Part shown: one piece after another, positions 46,601 to 55,104 of the stretch
Layout of the letters: each line of letters begins with the position of its first letter
How positions within the stretch are numbered: the first letter of the stretch is position 1
Assembly (NCBI RefSeq): GCF_023667495.1
Contig: NZ_JAMOZL010000002.1
Location: 124,001 to 188,000, forward strand
Direction: 5' to 3'
Length of the DNA: 64,000 bases
DNA from: Dyadobacter sp. MSC1_007
Lineage (GTDB): Bacteria > Bacteroidota > Bacteroidia > Cytophagales > Spirosomataceae
Position numbers and translations under genes: made by a program
Notes under the pieces: model-generated
The model's input: only the letters and a program-made list of their open reading frames with translations
Databases searched by the model: none
Told to the model about the DNA's origin: nothing

Positions 46601-46945
46601 CTATTTGGATTTCTTTTTAGAGGCTTTTGCTTTCGGATTAAAATCGAGACAAAGGTTGATCCAGTAGCGGAAGTCGCTTTCTGTTTTCATACCAGTTTCG
46701 TCTATGAATACATAACCTTTCATCGGCCTGCCCGTAAAAACCATTTCGTGGCATCCCGGACGTTCCAATGCAGATTCGTAGGCATCTTCGCCGATCCTGC
46801 ACATCATTTGGTCATCGGCGACACCCACGCACATTTTATCATCGACCATGTAACAAATACCACCAAACATCCTCTTTTCAGTGACATTCGGATGATCCGC
46901 CAATGCTTCCCGGATACGGTTACTTAAAGATTCGCTGAAGGCCAT
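46601..46945 (-). CDS. TfoX/Sxy N-terminal-domain protein
   Basis: A 114-residue protein formed by one TfoX-N domain: SLSNRIREALADHPNVTEKRMFGGICYMVDDKMCVGV, with a basic C-terminal tail (PKAKASKKKSK). In gamma-proteobacteria TfoX controls competence, but the short stand-alone versions have no proven role. It lies 27 bases before the thioredoxin-like gene's stop in convergent order of reading, that is, the two are codirectional with that gene upstream. Confidence 0.85.
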   Translation of the reverse strand: MAFSESLSNRIREALADHPNVTEKRMFGGICYMVDDKMCVGVADDQMMCRIGEDAYESALERPGCHEMVFTGRPMKGYVFIDETGMKTESDFRYWINLCLDFNPKAKASKKKSK

Positions 46946-46972
46946 TTTTGTGTAGGGATTTGGGATTTATAG

Positions 46973-48157
46973 CTATTTGTTTTTAGTTAGCTCGCTGATT
47001 AATTCCTGTGCTTCAACGCCATCCGCTCCTTCGTCATTTGAAACTCTCAATGCTTCCTTTGCCGCTTTCAGGGCCAGGTCTTTATTGCCTGCTTTATTTT
47101 CGAGCTGTGAATAAATGCACAGGTGCTCGTAGTTTTTGTGCAGTTCGAGCACCTTACTCATAATCTGAATGCCAGTCTTTATGGTTTCCATGTCTTTGGC
47201 AAAATGTCTTAGATAAATGCCGGTTTCATACATGGTTTGCCAATCCGTTGCGCCTACGGTATTTCCATAAGTTAATGTGGATTTGGCGAAGGCAGGCCAA
47301 TCGCGACGGCCACCGTAAAAATAGATTTGTGCAAGGGATAGCACTTTACTCGTATCCACAAAACTGGTCGAAATAACCCTCTTCAACTCGCCCATCAATT
47401 CCATGTCATTCGATCTGCCGGCGGTGTTTGCTGTATGTGTTATAATTCTTTGCGCCCGTTTTTCAACGTCGGCTTTGCCTAATACCGGGATAAATTTTTC
47501 CTGATTTTGCAGCAGATATTGAGTAGACTTTGATTTGAAACCGAGTTCGTTTGTGAATATAAACCTTAAATTCTTTTCAGATTCAAGCTCGCTGGCAGAT
47601 TGCGTGGCCAGGTATTCGTCGATTACCTTTTCTTTCGGATTATCCTTGACCTGGTAATATGACAATGCATTGGTGAGATTAAACAGCAGCACCGGCGACC
47701 TTTCCCCGCTATTGTACCTGTTCAGCATCGGGAACAATGCCGCATTGGGGTCAGAGGCATTTTTCCCGTCCTGAATAAAGTCTTCGGCGGGCTTAAAAGA
47801 TGAGCTCTGATGAAGTTTTTTACCAGTTTTATCAAAATACAGATAGGTTGGGTAAGCTAGTATTCCGTATTGATTAGATATTGCCTCACCCGTTCCTCCA
47901 TCTTCGATATCGATTTTATAGCTGATAAAATTGACGTTATAATAGTCAATTACCCGAGGATTCGTAAACACTTCTTTTTCCATTTGTCGGCAATACCGGC
48001 AGGATTTTGTCTGTGCATATAAAAAAATCTGCTTTCCGCTTGTACCGGCATCCCGAACGACTTCTTCCCAAGAGTTAGTAGTGAAGTTAATGCTTTGCGC
48101 CAGAGAAATAAGCGGGGATAAAACCAGGAAGGTTAATAGAAATAAAATCCTTTTCAT
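46973..48157 (-). CDS. Periplasmic thioredoxin-like protein
   Basis: A 394-residue secreted protein (signal MKRILFLLTFLVLSPLISLAQ). Residues about 25-145 form a thioredoxin-like domain with redox motif CRYC (Cys53, Cys56) and the cis-Pro in YGILAYPTYLYFD. The rest, about 250 residues, is helical and TPR-like (LVQ-free; NLTNALSYYQVKD, AKEALRVSNDEGADG). This build is found in Bacteroidota DUF255/thioredoxin-type proteins. Likely a disulfide reductase or isomerase in the periplasm; the client is unknown. Confidence 0.85.
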   Translation of the reverse strand: MKRILFLLTFLVLSPLISLAQSINFTTNSWEEVVRDAGTSGKQIFLYAQTKSCRYCRQMEKEVFTNPRVIDYYNVNFISYKIDIEDGGTGEAISNQYGILAYPTYLYFDKTGKKLHQSSSFKPAEDFIQDGKNASDPNAALFPMLNRYNSGERSPVLLFNLTNALSYYQVKDNPKEKVIDEYLATQSASELESEKNLRFIFTNELGFKSKSTQYLLQNQEKFIPVLGKADVEKRAQRIITHTANTAGRSNDMELMGELKRVISTSFVDTSKVLSLAQIYFYGGRRDWPAFAKSTLTYGNTVGATDWQTMYETGIYLRHFAKDMETIKTGIQIMSKVLELHKNYEHLCIYSQLENKAGNKDLALKAAKEALRVSNDEGADGVEAQELISELTKNK

Positions 48158-48279
48158 AGAAATCGCTGCGTTGTACGAAGTGCAATATTGCCTGTTAAAT
48201 GCAACAAATCAATACCAATATTGATGTGACGGACAAAAGCTTAAATGTATGATTCTCTTCTGTCCGTCAGCACTACCCG

Positions 48280-48732
48280 TCACTCTTTCGAACGCAAAGG
48301 TGGCTGCATCCTTGTGCTGATCGAGACGCGGTTCCAGGTGTTGATGGTCGCGATGGCCATGATCACTTGTGCGAGGTACTCCTCTCCTAATAAGGCTTCT
48401 GCCTGGGCGTACAATTCGTCAGTTACGCCGTTTTGGTGGATTAATGTGATTGCTTCCGTTAATGCGAGAATAATGCGCTCCTCTTCTGAAAAAAACGTCG
48501 TTTCGCGCCAGGCATTCAACAGAACAATCCGCTGGATGCTTTCACCCGCTTGCAGGGCGTCGTTCGTATGCATATCGATGCAAAAGGCACATCCATTGAT
48601 TTGTGAAGCCCTGATTTTGATCAGCTCCCGATTTGTTTTGCTGAGTTTTGTGCTGTTTAAATAATGATCCAGGCCGAACAATGCCTTGTATGCCTGAGGT
48701 TGCGCAGTGGCAATTATTACTCTCTTTTCCAT
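48280..48732 (-). CDS. AhpD-like carboxymuconolactone decarboxylase-family protein
   Basis: A 150-residue all-helical protein with the AhpD core ELIKIRASQINGCAFCIDMHTNDA, giving the CxxC pair Cys48/Cys51 and His55. Such proteins act as peroxidase-type antioxidants. The Crp/Fnr gene upstream runs in the same direction, 69 bases away, a pair often seen in this phylum. Confidence 0.92.
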   Translation of the reverse strand: MEKRVIIATAQPQAYKALFGLDHYLNSTKLSKTNRELIKIRASQINGCAFCIDMHTNDALQAGESIQRIVLLNAWRETTFFSEEERIILALTEAITLIHQNGVTDELYAQAEALLGEEYLAQVIMAIATINTWNRVSISTRMQPPLRSKE

Positions 48733-48801
48733 CTGTATTTTGAATTAGTTGATTAACGTTTCAAAGGTAGATGGGCAAAAAAGGAAAATACTTAAACCTG
48801 T

Positions 48802-49392
48802 TTAAGATCGCTTTTTCCGAAGCTCGCTCAGGTATTCGGGCGTAATGTCGAGGTAGGAGGCAAGGAGATATTGCGGGACACGCTGGACGAATTCCGGGAA
48901 GAGGCTGGCGAAATGACGATAGAGTTCTTCACGGGAAAAGTCTTGCTGGTAACGCATGCGCAGGAGTGAAGCGCCATACCCCCGCTCGTAAATTTTCCGG
49001 AAATACCTTTCCATCTGCGGGTGCTCTTGAAGTAGTAATTCATAAGCATCATGGCTTATGGACAATACCTCTGTCGGCTCGACTGCCTGGATCGAGAACT
49101 CTGTTGGCTGTTGTTTGCCAAATGCCAGGAAATCAGTCAGCCACCAGTTTTCAATGGCGAACTGCGTGGTCCGCTCAACACCTTTACTATCCACAAAAAA
49201 CATTCGCAAGCAACCTCTGACCACAAAAAACAGGTTTTTACATGCATGATTGGCCTGCTGGATGATTTCTTTCTTCTCTACCTGGCTACGCGTAAACGAA
49301 TGCATGACTGCACCAGCATCGTCGACAGGAGCGCCGGTAATGATCTCAATATGTTTGATTAATTCAGGTCCTGGTTGATCGGGGATGTTCAT
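48802..49392 (-). CDS. Crp/Fnr-family transcriptional regulator
   Basis: A 196-residue regulator started at ATG 49392; the longer frame adds a region without domain content. The N-terminal cyclic-nucleotide-like beta-barrel is visible (FTRSQVEKKEIIQQANHACKNLFFVVRGCLRMFFVDSKG), and the C-terminal part holds the HTH (FASLFPEFVQRVPQYLLASYLDITPEYLSELRKKR). No Fnr-type cysteine cluster, so oxygen sensing by an iron-sulfur cluster is unlikely. It probably controls the AhpD-like gene just downstream. Confidence 0.9.
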   Translation of the reverse strand: MNIPDQPGPELIKHIEIITGAPVDDAGAVMHSFTRSQVEKKEIIQQANHACKNLFFVVRGCLRMFFVDSKGVERTTQFAIENWWLTDFLAFGKQQPTEFSIQAVEPTEVLSISHDAYELLLQEHPQMERYFRKIYERGYGASLLRMRYQQDFSREELYRHFASLFPEFVQRVPQYLLASYLDITPEYLSELRKKRS

Positions 49393-49647
49393 TGCAAGTG
49401 TTGACTTTTCTTCCTGACAAAATCCAGAAGGTTTCAATAAAGCCAAAAGCTAGCTTGTTTCCAAGCTATCACGTATGCGTTTCATGTACGGCAATATGCG
49501 TCGGGGAAGAAGTACCCTTCTGCCAAGCAAGCCATGAAAATCGAGAATGCGATTAAACAATTGGCAAATGACCTTTTAAAGGTCCAGATTTATTCCAGGC
49601 CGGAGAATATTTAGGCTAGAAGACAGAATCTGTATACCTATCGCACG

Positions 49648-50346
49648 TCAGCTGACTGTTGCCTTCCTTTTTCGCATCATTTCAAACCCAAACACATTCA
49701 GTAACAACAGCAGCTTACCGTAGAAAATATCTTCGACGGGGATGGTGAGGAGCCGGATGCCGAGGTTTTCGCTGTCGTTGTAAAAGACGACGACCCTGCC
49801 GAGGAAACTTCCGGTGAGTATGCCGTTGGAAATGGTAAATGGGATCAGTATGAACAGAAAACACACGAAAAACGCGGTCAGAAAGTGGTAGCGTCGGTAA
49901 AGGAAGTAGAGCAACGTGCCGGAGAGCAGCAAAAACGTGGTGAAGGTATACAATGCATGCCGGTTAGCTATGGCAATGGCAAGTAAAATCAAGCTAAGCC
50001 CTCCGTAAATAATGGATACTGCCCTGTTTCTCTTTTCAAATTTAAACAGGGTAATGAATGCGTGGTAGCTGAAAACGCACGCGAAAGGGATACAGATAAA
50101 AAACAGGTATTCTTCAATAGGAAGGCCCCAAAGGAACAGACCGACGACGTATTCCGGATTAAAATGCCAGACGCCCCAACTGGTAAACAGGATATCCCAG
50201 GCCAGGAAAAACGCTCCAACCAGCAAACAAGGAAGCAGGAAGTTCCCCCATTCTTCATAGAATTTAAGTTTGGAATGAAAAGAGAACAGGAGCGGCACGA
50301 CAATGCACCCGGCATTCACGAGCAGATAAGTGTAAGCCGGACTCAT
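49648..50346 (-). CDS. Lycopene cyclase, fused CrtYc-CrtYd type
   Basis: A 232-residue membrane enzyme started at ATG 50346, which overlaps the crtZ stop as ATGA. It has both halves of the heterodimeric cyclase in one chain: first catalytic motif LPIEEY (P76, E78, E79) and a second, IPVEDIFYG, near the C-terminus. Six to seven hydrophobic helices. It should convert lycopene to beta-carotene. Last gene of the crt operon. Confidence 0.9.
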   Translation of the reverse strand: MSPAYTYLLVNAGCIVVPLLFSFHSKLKFYEEWGNFLLPCLLVGAFFLAWDILFTSWGVWHFNPEYVVGLFLWGLPIEEYLFFICIPFACVFSYHAFITLFKFEKRNRAVSIIYGGLSLILLAIAIANRHALYTFTTFLLLSGTLLYFLYRRYHFLTAFFVCFLFILIPFTISNGILTGSFLGRVVVFYNDSENLGIRLLTIPVEDIFYGKLLLLLNVFGFEMMRKRKATVS

Positions 50347-50819
50347 TGCTTTGATCTGGTTTGCCAGGCTTCCCTGAAATACTTCGGCGGTACCCATAAC
50401 ATTCCGAAGCAGGCGCCGTCTTCTTTGTCGATTTGCTTGTGGTGGACCTTATGTGCTTTGCGCAGTGCCCTGAAATAGAAGTTATTGCTGTTTCGGAGCC
50501 ATTTGATCCGCTGGTGGATAAAGACGTCGTGCACGAAGAAGTAGGCGCAGCCGTAAAGTGTAATTCCGCAGGCGAAAAAGAGCAGGATACGCCATTCAGG
50601 AACGAGGGTGCCCAGCAGGAAAACGACCATTGATATACACCCAAAAACGACAAAAAAGTAATCGTTCTTTTCAAATACGCCTTTATGTGCAGGCTGGTGA
50701 TGGTCTTCATGCCAGATCCACATAAAACCGTGCATGACATACTTGTGCAAAAACCATGTGAGCATTTCCATCAAACAGAAGGTGCCGACAATTATACCAA
50801 TGTATGACAGGATATTCAT
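50343..50819 (-). CDS. crtZ: Beta-carotene hydroxylase (sterol desaturase superfamily)
   Basis: A 158-residue membrane di-iron enzyme with the full histidine set: HKYVMH (25-30), HEDHH (37-41), HDVFIHQR and HKVHH. In the pathway it adds the 3,3' hydroxyls to beta-carotene, giving zeaxanthin. It overlaps the cyclase gene by four bases and follows crtB after 35 bases. Confidence 0.93.
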   Translation of the reverse strand: MNILSYIGIIVGTFCLMEMLTWFLHKYVMHGFMWIWHEDHHQPAHKGVFEKNDYFFVVFGCISMVVFLLGTLVPEWRILLFFACGITLYGCAYFFVHDVFIHQRIKWLRNSNNFYFRALRKAHKVHHKQIDKEDGACFGMLWVPPKYFREAWQTRSKQ

Positions 50820-50854
50820 AGGGCTGTTCTCAGTTTTGATAAGCCTCCGATGGT

Positions 50855-51691
50855 TTAAATGATGCGGAGACTGTTTTTGATGAAGCAGAATGCCAGCAGG
50901 TTCATTTTCTGGTAGTCCGGTATGCGTATGCGCTTTTCCACGACACCTGCCGGTGACATTCCTTTGATTTTTTTAAAGAGTTTTCTGTAATAAATATAAG
51001 AAGTATAAACACCCAGGCGAGCGGCAGTTGGCAACTGTTTAATGCCAATCAATGCATGTGTGAAATCTGCTTCAATATCCTGCTGAATGGCCGCCTTAGC
51101 CTCTTCGGTGAACGAGTGGAAGTCGAGGCCGGGGAAATAGACCCGTCCCAGATGCATTTTATCGTAACACATATCCCGCAGGAAATTTACTTTCTGAAAT
51201 GCGGCACCCAGGCTGATCGCATAAGGCTTAAGGTGCTCATAAGCATCACGGTCGCCATCCGTGAACACCCTCAGGCACATGAGGCCGACCACCTGCGCAG
51301 ATCCCAGAATGTACTTGTCGTAGGACGCTTTGGAATGGTCCTGCATGTTCAGGTCCATTTCCATGCTGTCCAGGAACGTGTCGATCAGTTCAATTTCGAT
51401 GTGGTATTTCTGCACCGCATGCTGGAAGCTGTTTAAAATTGGATTTAGGCTGATACCGTGTTCCAGCGCCAGATAGGTGTCTTCCCTGAACTTGGCCAAC
51501 AGCTCCGCTTTCGGATAATCATGGAAAGAATCAACGATTTCGTCTGCAAAACGTACAAATCCGTAAATGGCATAAACCGGATCATGGAATTTGGCAGCGA
51601 GCATTTTAATGCCGATCGAGAAAGAGCTACTGTAGGCAAGGGTCGTTACTTTACTGCAACTGCCGCTCACGTCGTCAAAAATGTATTTCAT
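50855..51691 (-). CDS. crtB: Phytoene synthase
   Basis: A 278-residue prenyl transferase that couples two geranylgeranyl diphosphates to phytoene. Both Asp-rich motifs are intact: RFADEIVD and RDMCYD, with the conserved KVNFLRDM helix. Its start overlaps the crtI stop by four bases (ATGA), so translation is probably coupled. No geranylgeranyl diphosphate synthase gene is in the window, so that step is encoded elsewhere. Confidence 0.95.
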   Translation of the reverse strand: MKYIFDDVSGSCSKVTTLAYSSSFSIGIKMLAAKFHDPVYAIYGFVRFADEIVDSFHDYPKAELLAKFREDTYLALEHGISLNPILNSFQHAVQKYHIEIELIDTFLDSMEMDLNMQDHSKASYDKYILGSAQVVGLMCLRVFTDGDRDAYEHLKPYAISLGAAFQKVNFLRDMCYDKMHLGRVYFPGLDFHSFTEEAKAAIQQDIEADFTHALIGIKQLPTAARLGVYTSYIYYRKLFKKIKGMSPAGVVEKRIRIPDYQKMNLLAFCFIKNSLRII

Positions 51692-53175
51692 AGTTGATGA
51701 TGTTGAATTATGTAATCAGCTACAATCTGCCCGGATAGGATCGCAGGCGGCACGCCCGGGCCGGGAACGGTCAGTTGCCCGGTGTAAAAAAGGTTACTCA
51801 GCTTCCGGTGCCGGATCGAGGGCTTCAAAAAAGCGGTTTGTCCAAGGGTGTTAGCGAGGCCATATGCATTTCCTTTGAATGCGTGATAATCACGCACGAA
51901 ATCGTTGTGCGCATAGCTCTTTTTATAAATAATATCATCGGCGAACCGGGTGCCGCAATGCAGCTCCGTTCGGCTGATCACTTCCCGGAAATACCGCTCC
52001 CTGATCGCTTCATCATCAGCAAGCCCCGGTGCGGTAGGGATGAGGAAGAACAGATTTTCCATTCCTTCCGGAGCCACAGAAGGGTCCGTCTGCGACGGGC
52101 AGCAGAGGTAAAACAGCGGTTTTTCGGGCCATGACTTTTCCTGATAAATGGCTTGCGCATGGTCGTCGAAATCGTGCTCGAAAAAGAGGTTGTGGTGACG
52201 CAGGCCCGGCAACTTCTTGCACACTCCCACATAATAAAGCAGGCAAGACGGGGCCATTTCGCGGCTTTCCCAGTAACGGTCCGAGTAGTTGCCGGTTTCT
52301 GGTCCGAGCAACACCTGGTCGGTATGATGATAGTCGGCACCCGAAACGATGACGTCCGCATTCAGGATCTGATCGTCGGTTCGGATCCCCATGACCTTCT
52401 TGCCGTCGTTGATCAGTCTCTTAACCTGGGTTTTCATCATGAACCGGACGCCCATCTCTTCTGCAAGCCGGGTAAATGCTTTGCTCAGCTCGTGCATGCC
52501 GCCCATGGGATACCACGTTCCCAGTGCCATATCCGCATAATTCATGAGACTATAAAGCGCGGGAATTTTATCAGGAGTGGCGCCCAGAAACAGGACAGGA
52601 AATTCGATGATCTGTAATAAGCGTTTGTCTTTGAAGAACTTGCGTGCGTGGCTGCTAAGCGAACTCAGCATATCCATCTTAAATACCGACCCCAGCACTT
52701 CCCTATTAAAGTATTCGGTGATGCTCAATCCCGGCTTTTGGATGTAGGAGTTTAAAGCTGTTTTGTACTTGAATTCCGCCTCCTTCAAAAAGAGCCGCAG
52801 CTTTATTCCAGCACCAGGTTCGATTTCCTCAAACAAACTTTCCAGCTCCAAAAGCGACGCAGGCATTTCGACGCATTCATTTTTGCCAAAGATGACCTGG
52901 TAGGACGGATCCAGCCGCGTTAGCGTAAGATAATCGTGCAGCGATCTTCCCATGCGTGCGAAAAACTGCGCGGGAATCTCCGGCATCCAATACCAGCTCG
53001 GGCCCATGTCAAACCGGAACCCGCCGTCGCTCAGTAATCGGGCCCTGCCGCCCGTCTGGTCGTGTTGTTCAACCAGCGTAACCTGGAATCCTGCGGTTGC
53101 CAGACAGATAGCGGACGAGAGGCCAGCGAAACCTCCGCCGATGACGATCGCTGATCCTCTCCTGTTTTGTTTCAT
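51688..53175 (-). CDS. crtI: Phytoene desaturase
   Basis: A 495-residue FAD enzyme that converts phytoene to lycopene. Dinucleotide-binding motif AIVIGGGFAGLSSA (about 9-22) with VTLVEQHDQTGGRAR, and the C-terminal carotenoid-desaturase signature LFYTGQLTVPGPGVPPAILSGQIV. First gene of the crt operon, reading away from the MerR/B12-binding regulator; its promoter overlaps the repeated TTAAACA sites. Confidence 0.95.
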   Translation of the reverse strand: MKQNRRGSAIVIGGGFAGLSSAICLATAGFQVTLVEQHDQTGGRARLLSDGGFRFDMGPSWYWMPEIPAQFFARMGRSLHDYLTLTRLDPSYQVIFGKNECVEMPASLLELESLFEEIEPGAGIKLRLFLKEAEFKYKTALNSYIQKPGLSITEYFNREVLGSVFKMDMLSSLSSHARKFFKDKRLLQIIEFPVLFLGATPDKIPALYSLMNYADMALGTWYPMGGMHELSKAFTRLAEEMGVRFMMKTQVKRLINDGKKVMGIRTDDQILNADVIVSGADYHHTDQVLLGPETGNYSDRYWESREMAPSCLLYYVGVCKKLPGLRHHNLFFEHDFDDHAQAIYQEKSWPEKPLFYLCCPSQTDPSVAPEGMENLFFLIPTAPGLADDEAIRERYFREVISRTELHCGTRFADDIIYKKSYAHNDFVRDYHAFKGNAYGLANTLGQTAFLKPSIRHRKLSNLFYTGQLTVPGPGVPPAILSGQIVADYIIQHHQL

Positions 53176-53190
53176 GTTTTTCTAAAAAAG

Positions 53191-53233
53191 TTAAACAAAA
53201 ATATGTTTAATATTTGAAATAAAAAATTAAACA
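53191..53233. promoter_or_regulatory. crtI promoter with repeated TTAAACA half-sites
   Basis: On the minus strand TATTTTTG (53203-53196) is a good -7 box for crtI. It lies within the inverted repeat TTAAACA (53191-53197) / TGTTTAA (53204-53210). A further TTAAACA sits at 53227-53233. No convincing -33 element. The layout suits a MerR-type dimer or tetramer covering the core promoter. Confidence 0.6.
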
Positions 53234-53285
53234 AGATTATTTCGGGCTTTCGTAACTTGCGGGCGGAACCGAGGCTTTTTGTTCC

Positions 53286-53301
53286 GTTTAATATTTGAAA
53301 T
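53286..53301 (+). repeat. Second copy of a 16-base repeat in the crtI-merR gap
   Basis: GTTTAATATTTGAAAT at 53286-53301 is identical to 53205-53220, 81 bases apart in the same direction. This copy lies 32 bases before the regulator's start codon and may be its promoter or an autoregulatory site. Confidence 0.6.
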
Positions 53302-53333
53302 CTGCCTTGCCCGCACTCTCAAACGCCCTGCAT

Positions 53334-54212
53334 ATGGATCCGGAACTTTCGTCCACCTATTCAATCAGCGACCTGGAAAAGCTTTCCGGGATCAAAGCGC
53401 ATACAATAAGGATCTGGGAAAAGCGCTACGGCATTATATCTCCGGGGCGCACCGGGACGAACATTCGCTATTATACCAATGAGGACCTTAAAAAACTGCT
53501 GAACATCAGTTTGTTAAATCAGCACGGGTATAAGATCTCAGACATTAGTAGCATGTCGGCGGGAGAACTGAGTGCGAAGGTGGCTTCTGTGGCAATGGCA
53601 CATAGCGACAACCGTGAGAAGCGGTTGCTACTGAGTCTGCTGGAAATGGATGAGCCGTTGTTTACCCGGGTTTTTGCTGATATGGTAGCAGAAGAGGGTT
53701 TTGAAGAAGCTGTGGTGCGTGTCGTATTTCCGTTTTTCAGACAAATCGGGATCATGTGGCAGGTCGGTACGATTAACCCTGCACAAGAGCATTTTTTTTC
53801 TAACCTGATCCGTGCAAAAATCATCGCAGCTACCGATTTGCTCATTGCGTCACCTGCCGACGCGGCGGCCACAGCAGTATTGTTTCTGCCCGAAGATGAG
53901 TTGCATGAAATCGCATTACTTTTCTATAATTACGCATTCAGAAAAAGAGGCTACAAAACCATCTATCTCGGGCAATCCGTGCCCTACGAAAGCCTGACCC
54001 GCATTTACAGCATCAGCAATCCTGCAATCGTGGTGACCAGCATTACCAATCCGGTACTGCCCGAAACCTTCGCGTCTATCTGCAAAAAGATCTGCGCCCA
54101 AGCTACACAAGCGACCGTATACTTCACCGGCCCGGTTCCAGATCCATCGGCAACAGACGTGCCGGGGAATGCGCGTTTTATTGGAGATTTGAGGAAGTTG
54201 CTGGGGTTGTAG
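53334..54212 (+). CDS. MerR-type regulator with B12-binding domain (CarH/LitR-like)
   Basis: A 292-residue regulator, divergent from the crt operon. ATG 53334 is preferred over the TTG at 53295. The MerR HTH occupies about 8-75 (YSISDLEKLSGIKAHTIRIWEKRYG). A helical bundle follows, with the W-x9-EH motif (Trp142, Glu152, His153) typical of CarH, then a Rossmann-like B12-binding domain. The lower-ligand motif reads E-L-H-E-I-A (189-194) with His191; the usual final Gly is Ala. Family knowledge: CarH with adenosylcobalamin represses crt genes in the dark and light releases it. The same role is inferred here from motifs and location. Confidence 0.9.
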   Translation: MDPELSSTYSISDLEKLSGIKAHTIRIWEKRYGIISPGRTGTNIRYYTNEDLKKLLNISLLNQHGYKISDISSMSAGELSAKVASVAMAHSDNREKRLLLSLLEMDEPLFTRVFADMVAEEGFEEAVVRVVFPFFRQIGIMWQVGTINPAQEHFFSNLIRAKIIAATDLLIASPADAAATAVLFLPEDELHEIALLFYNYAFRKRGYKTIYLGQSVPYESLTRIYSISNPAIVVTSITNPVLPETFASICKKICAQATQATVYFTGPVPDPSATDVPGNARFIGDLRKLLGL

Positions 54213-54240
54213 GAGGGCACTAGCCGGGCACAAAAACAAA

Positions 54241-54272
54241 AAGGCCCCGGGCAACTAATCACCCGAGGCCTT
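54241..54272. terminator. Bidirectional hairpin terminator between the regulator and the converging gene
   Basis: AAGGCCCCGGG (54241-54251) and CCCGAGGCCTT (54262-54272) pair with one mismatch. On the minus strand the stem is followed by a T-rich run, so it best serves the gene ending at 54293. Confidence 0.75.
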
Positions 54273-54292
54273 CCATGCATGTAAAGTCATTC

Positions 54293-54910
54293 TCACTCCG
54301 GATCCGAACCACCTTTGTTCTTCCGAGCCTTTTTGCGGTCTTTTCTTGAACTCCGTGACTTGTCGGTTGCAGTCGTGGTGTCTTGTGTTACGGCACTTTG
54401 ATTATCTGCATTGCCGGTGACGGTGTTGCCGGATTCCGGTGTTGTCGCAGTGCCGGTGGTGGACTTTTGCTGCTGGGCCGGCGTGCCCCTGTCGATGCTT
54501 TTGTTTTCAGTCGAGCCTGTTGTGGCAGATGAATTGTTGTTTTGCGGCTGCGTAGCATTGCCTGTCTGTGGGTTTTGAGTTCCTGCGGCCGTAGGAGTTT
54601 GGGATTGTGGGGTTATCGCCCCGGTGGTTCCGGTTGCTTGCGGCCATGCAGAAGTCCCGCCGGCACTGTTGCCTTGCGACTGCGTGGTGTTATCCTGCCT
54701 GCTGATCGTGTCCGGCTTCTGTGTTTTATTTTCAGAATTGGGCTGCTGGGTGGTATTGGATTGACTCCTGGATTCCTGAGTTTGTGTTTTGCTGTCTGTA
54801 CCCTGACTAGCAGTCCCTTTTGGGGTGGTTTGGGCAAATGCTGGCGAAGAAATGAGCGCACTTCCAATTAGCAGGACCAGTACGGCTACAATGAATATTG
54901 GCTTTTTCAT
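54293..54910 (-). CDS. Secreted low-complexity Thr/Gln/Asn/Ser-rich protein
   Basis: A 205-residue protein with a signal peptide (MKKPIFIVAVLVLLIGSALI...FAQ). The rest is disordered-looking, dominated by T, Q, N, S and G, and ends in a basic segment (KSRSSRKDRKKARKNKGG). No domain. It could be a periplasmic or surface linker protein; the composition alone does not indicate a function. Confidence 0.75.
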   Translation of the reverse strand: MKKPIFIVAVLVLLIGSALISSPAFAQTTPKGTASQGTDSKTQTQESRSQSNTTQQPNSENKTQKPDTISRQDNTTQSQGNSAGGTSAWPQATGTTGAITPQSQTPTAAGTQNPQTGNATQPQNNNSSATTGSTENKSIDRGTPAQQQKSTTGTATTPESGNTVTGNADNQSAVTQDTTTATDKSRSSRKDRKKARKNKGGSDPE

Positions 54911-55104
54911 GATGCTGTTTGTTTGATGATTGATTTAATAATCTGAAAAACAGCGTAATTATTAAATGCATGCCAGAAGCATCGAACCCTCCGAACGTTG
55001 CGTCGGGTGGGTGCTGACGACTATATTTTGCGGCACAGATTTTGCTTTGGTGGCTGTTTTTGGGCCGCAAAGTAAAAGCGTTTGTACGTGACCGTCTTGA
55101 AACT

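Noticed and set aside
46412..46927. Plus-strand frame of 171 codons over the TfoX-like gene
   Set aside because: It begins in the TetR operator and is antisense to a clear TfoX-N domain protein.
48227..48269. TGACGGAC / GTCCGTCA inverted repeat between two minus-strand genes
   Set aside because: The arms are only 8 bases with a 27-base loop and no T tract, so neither a terminator nor an operator can be supported.
49393..49647. Two small hairpins in the gap after the lycopene cyclase gene (49451-49468 and about 49570-49584)
   Set aside because: Short stems without T tracts and no clear link to a gene; not enough for a call.
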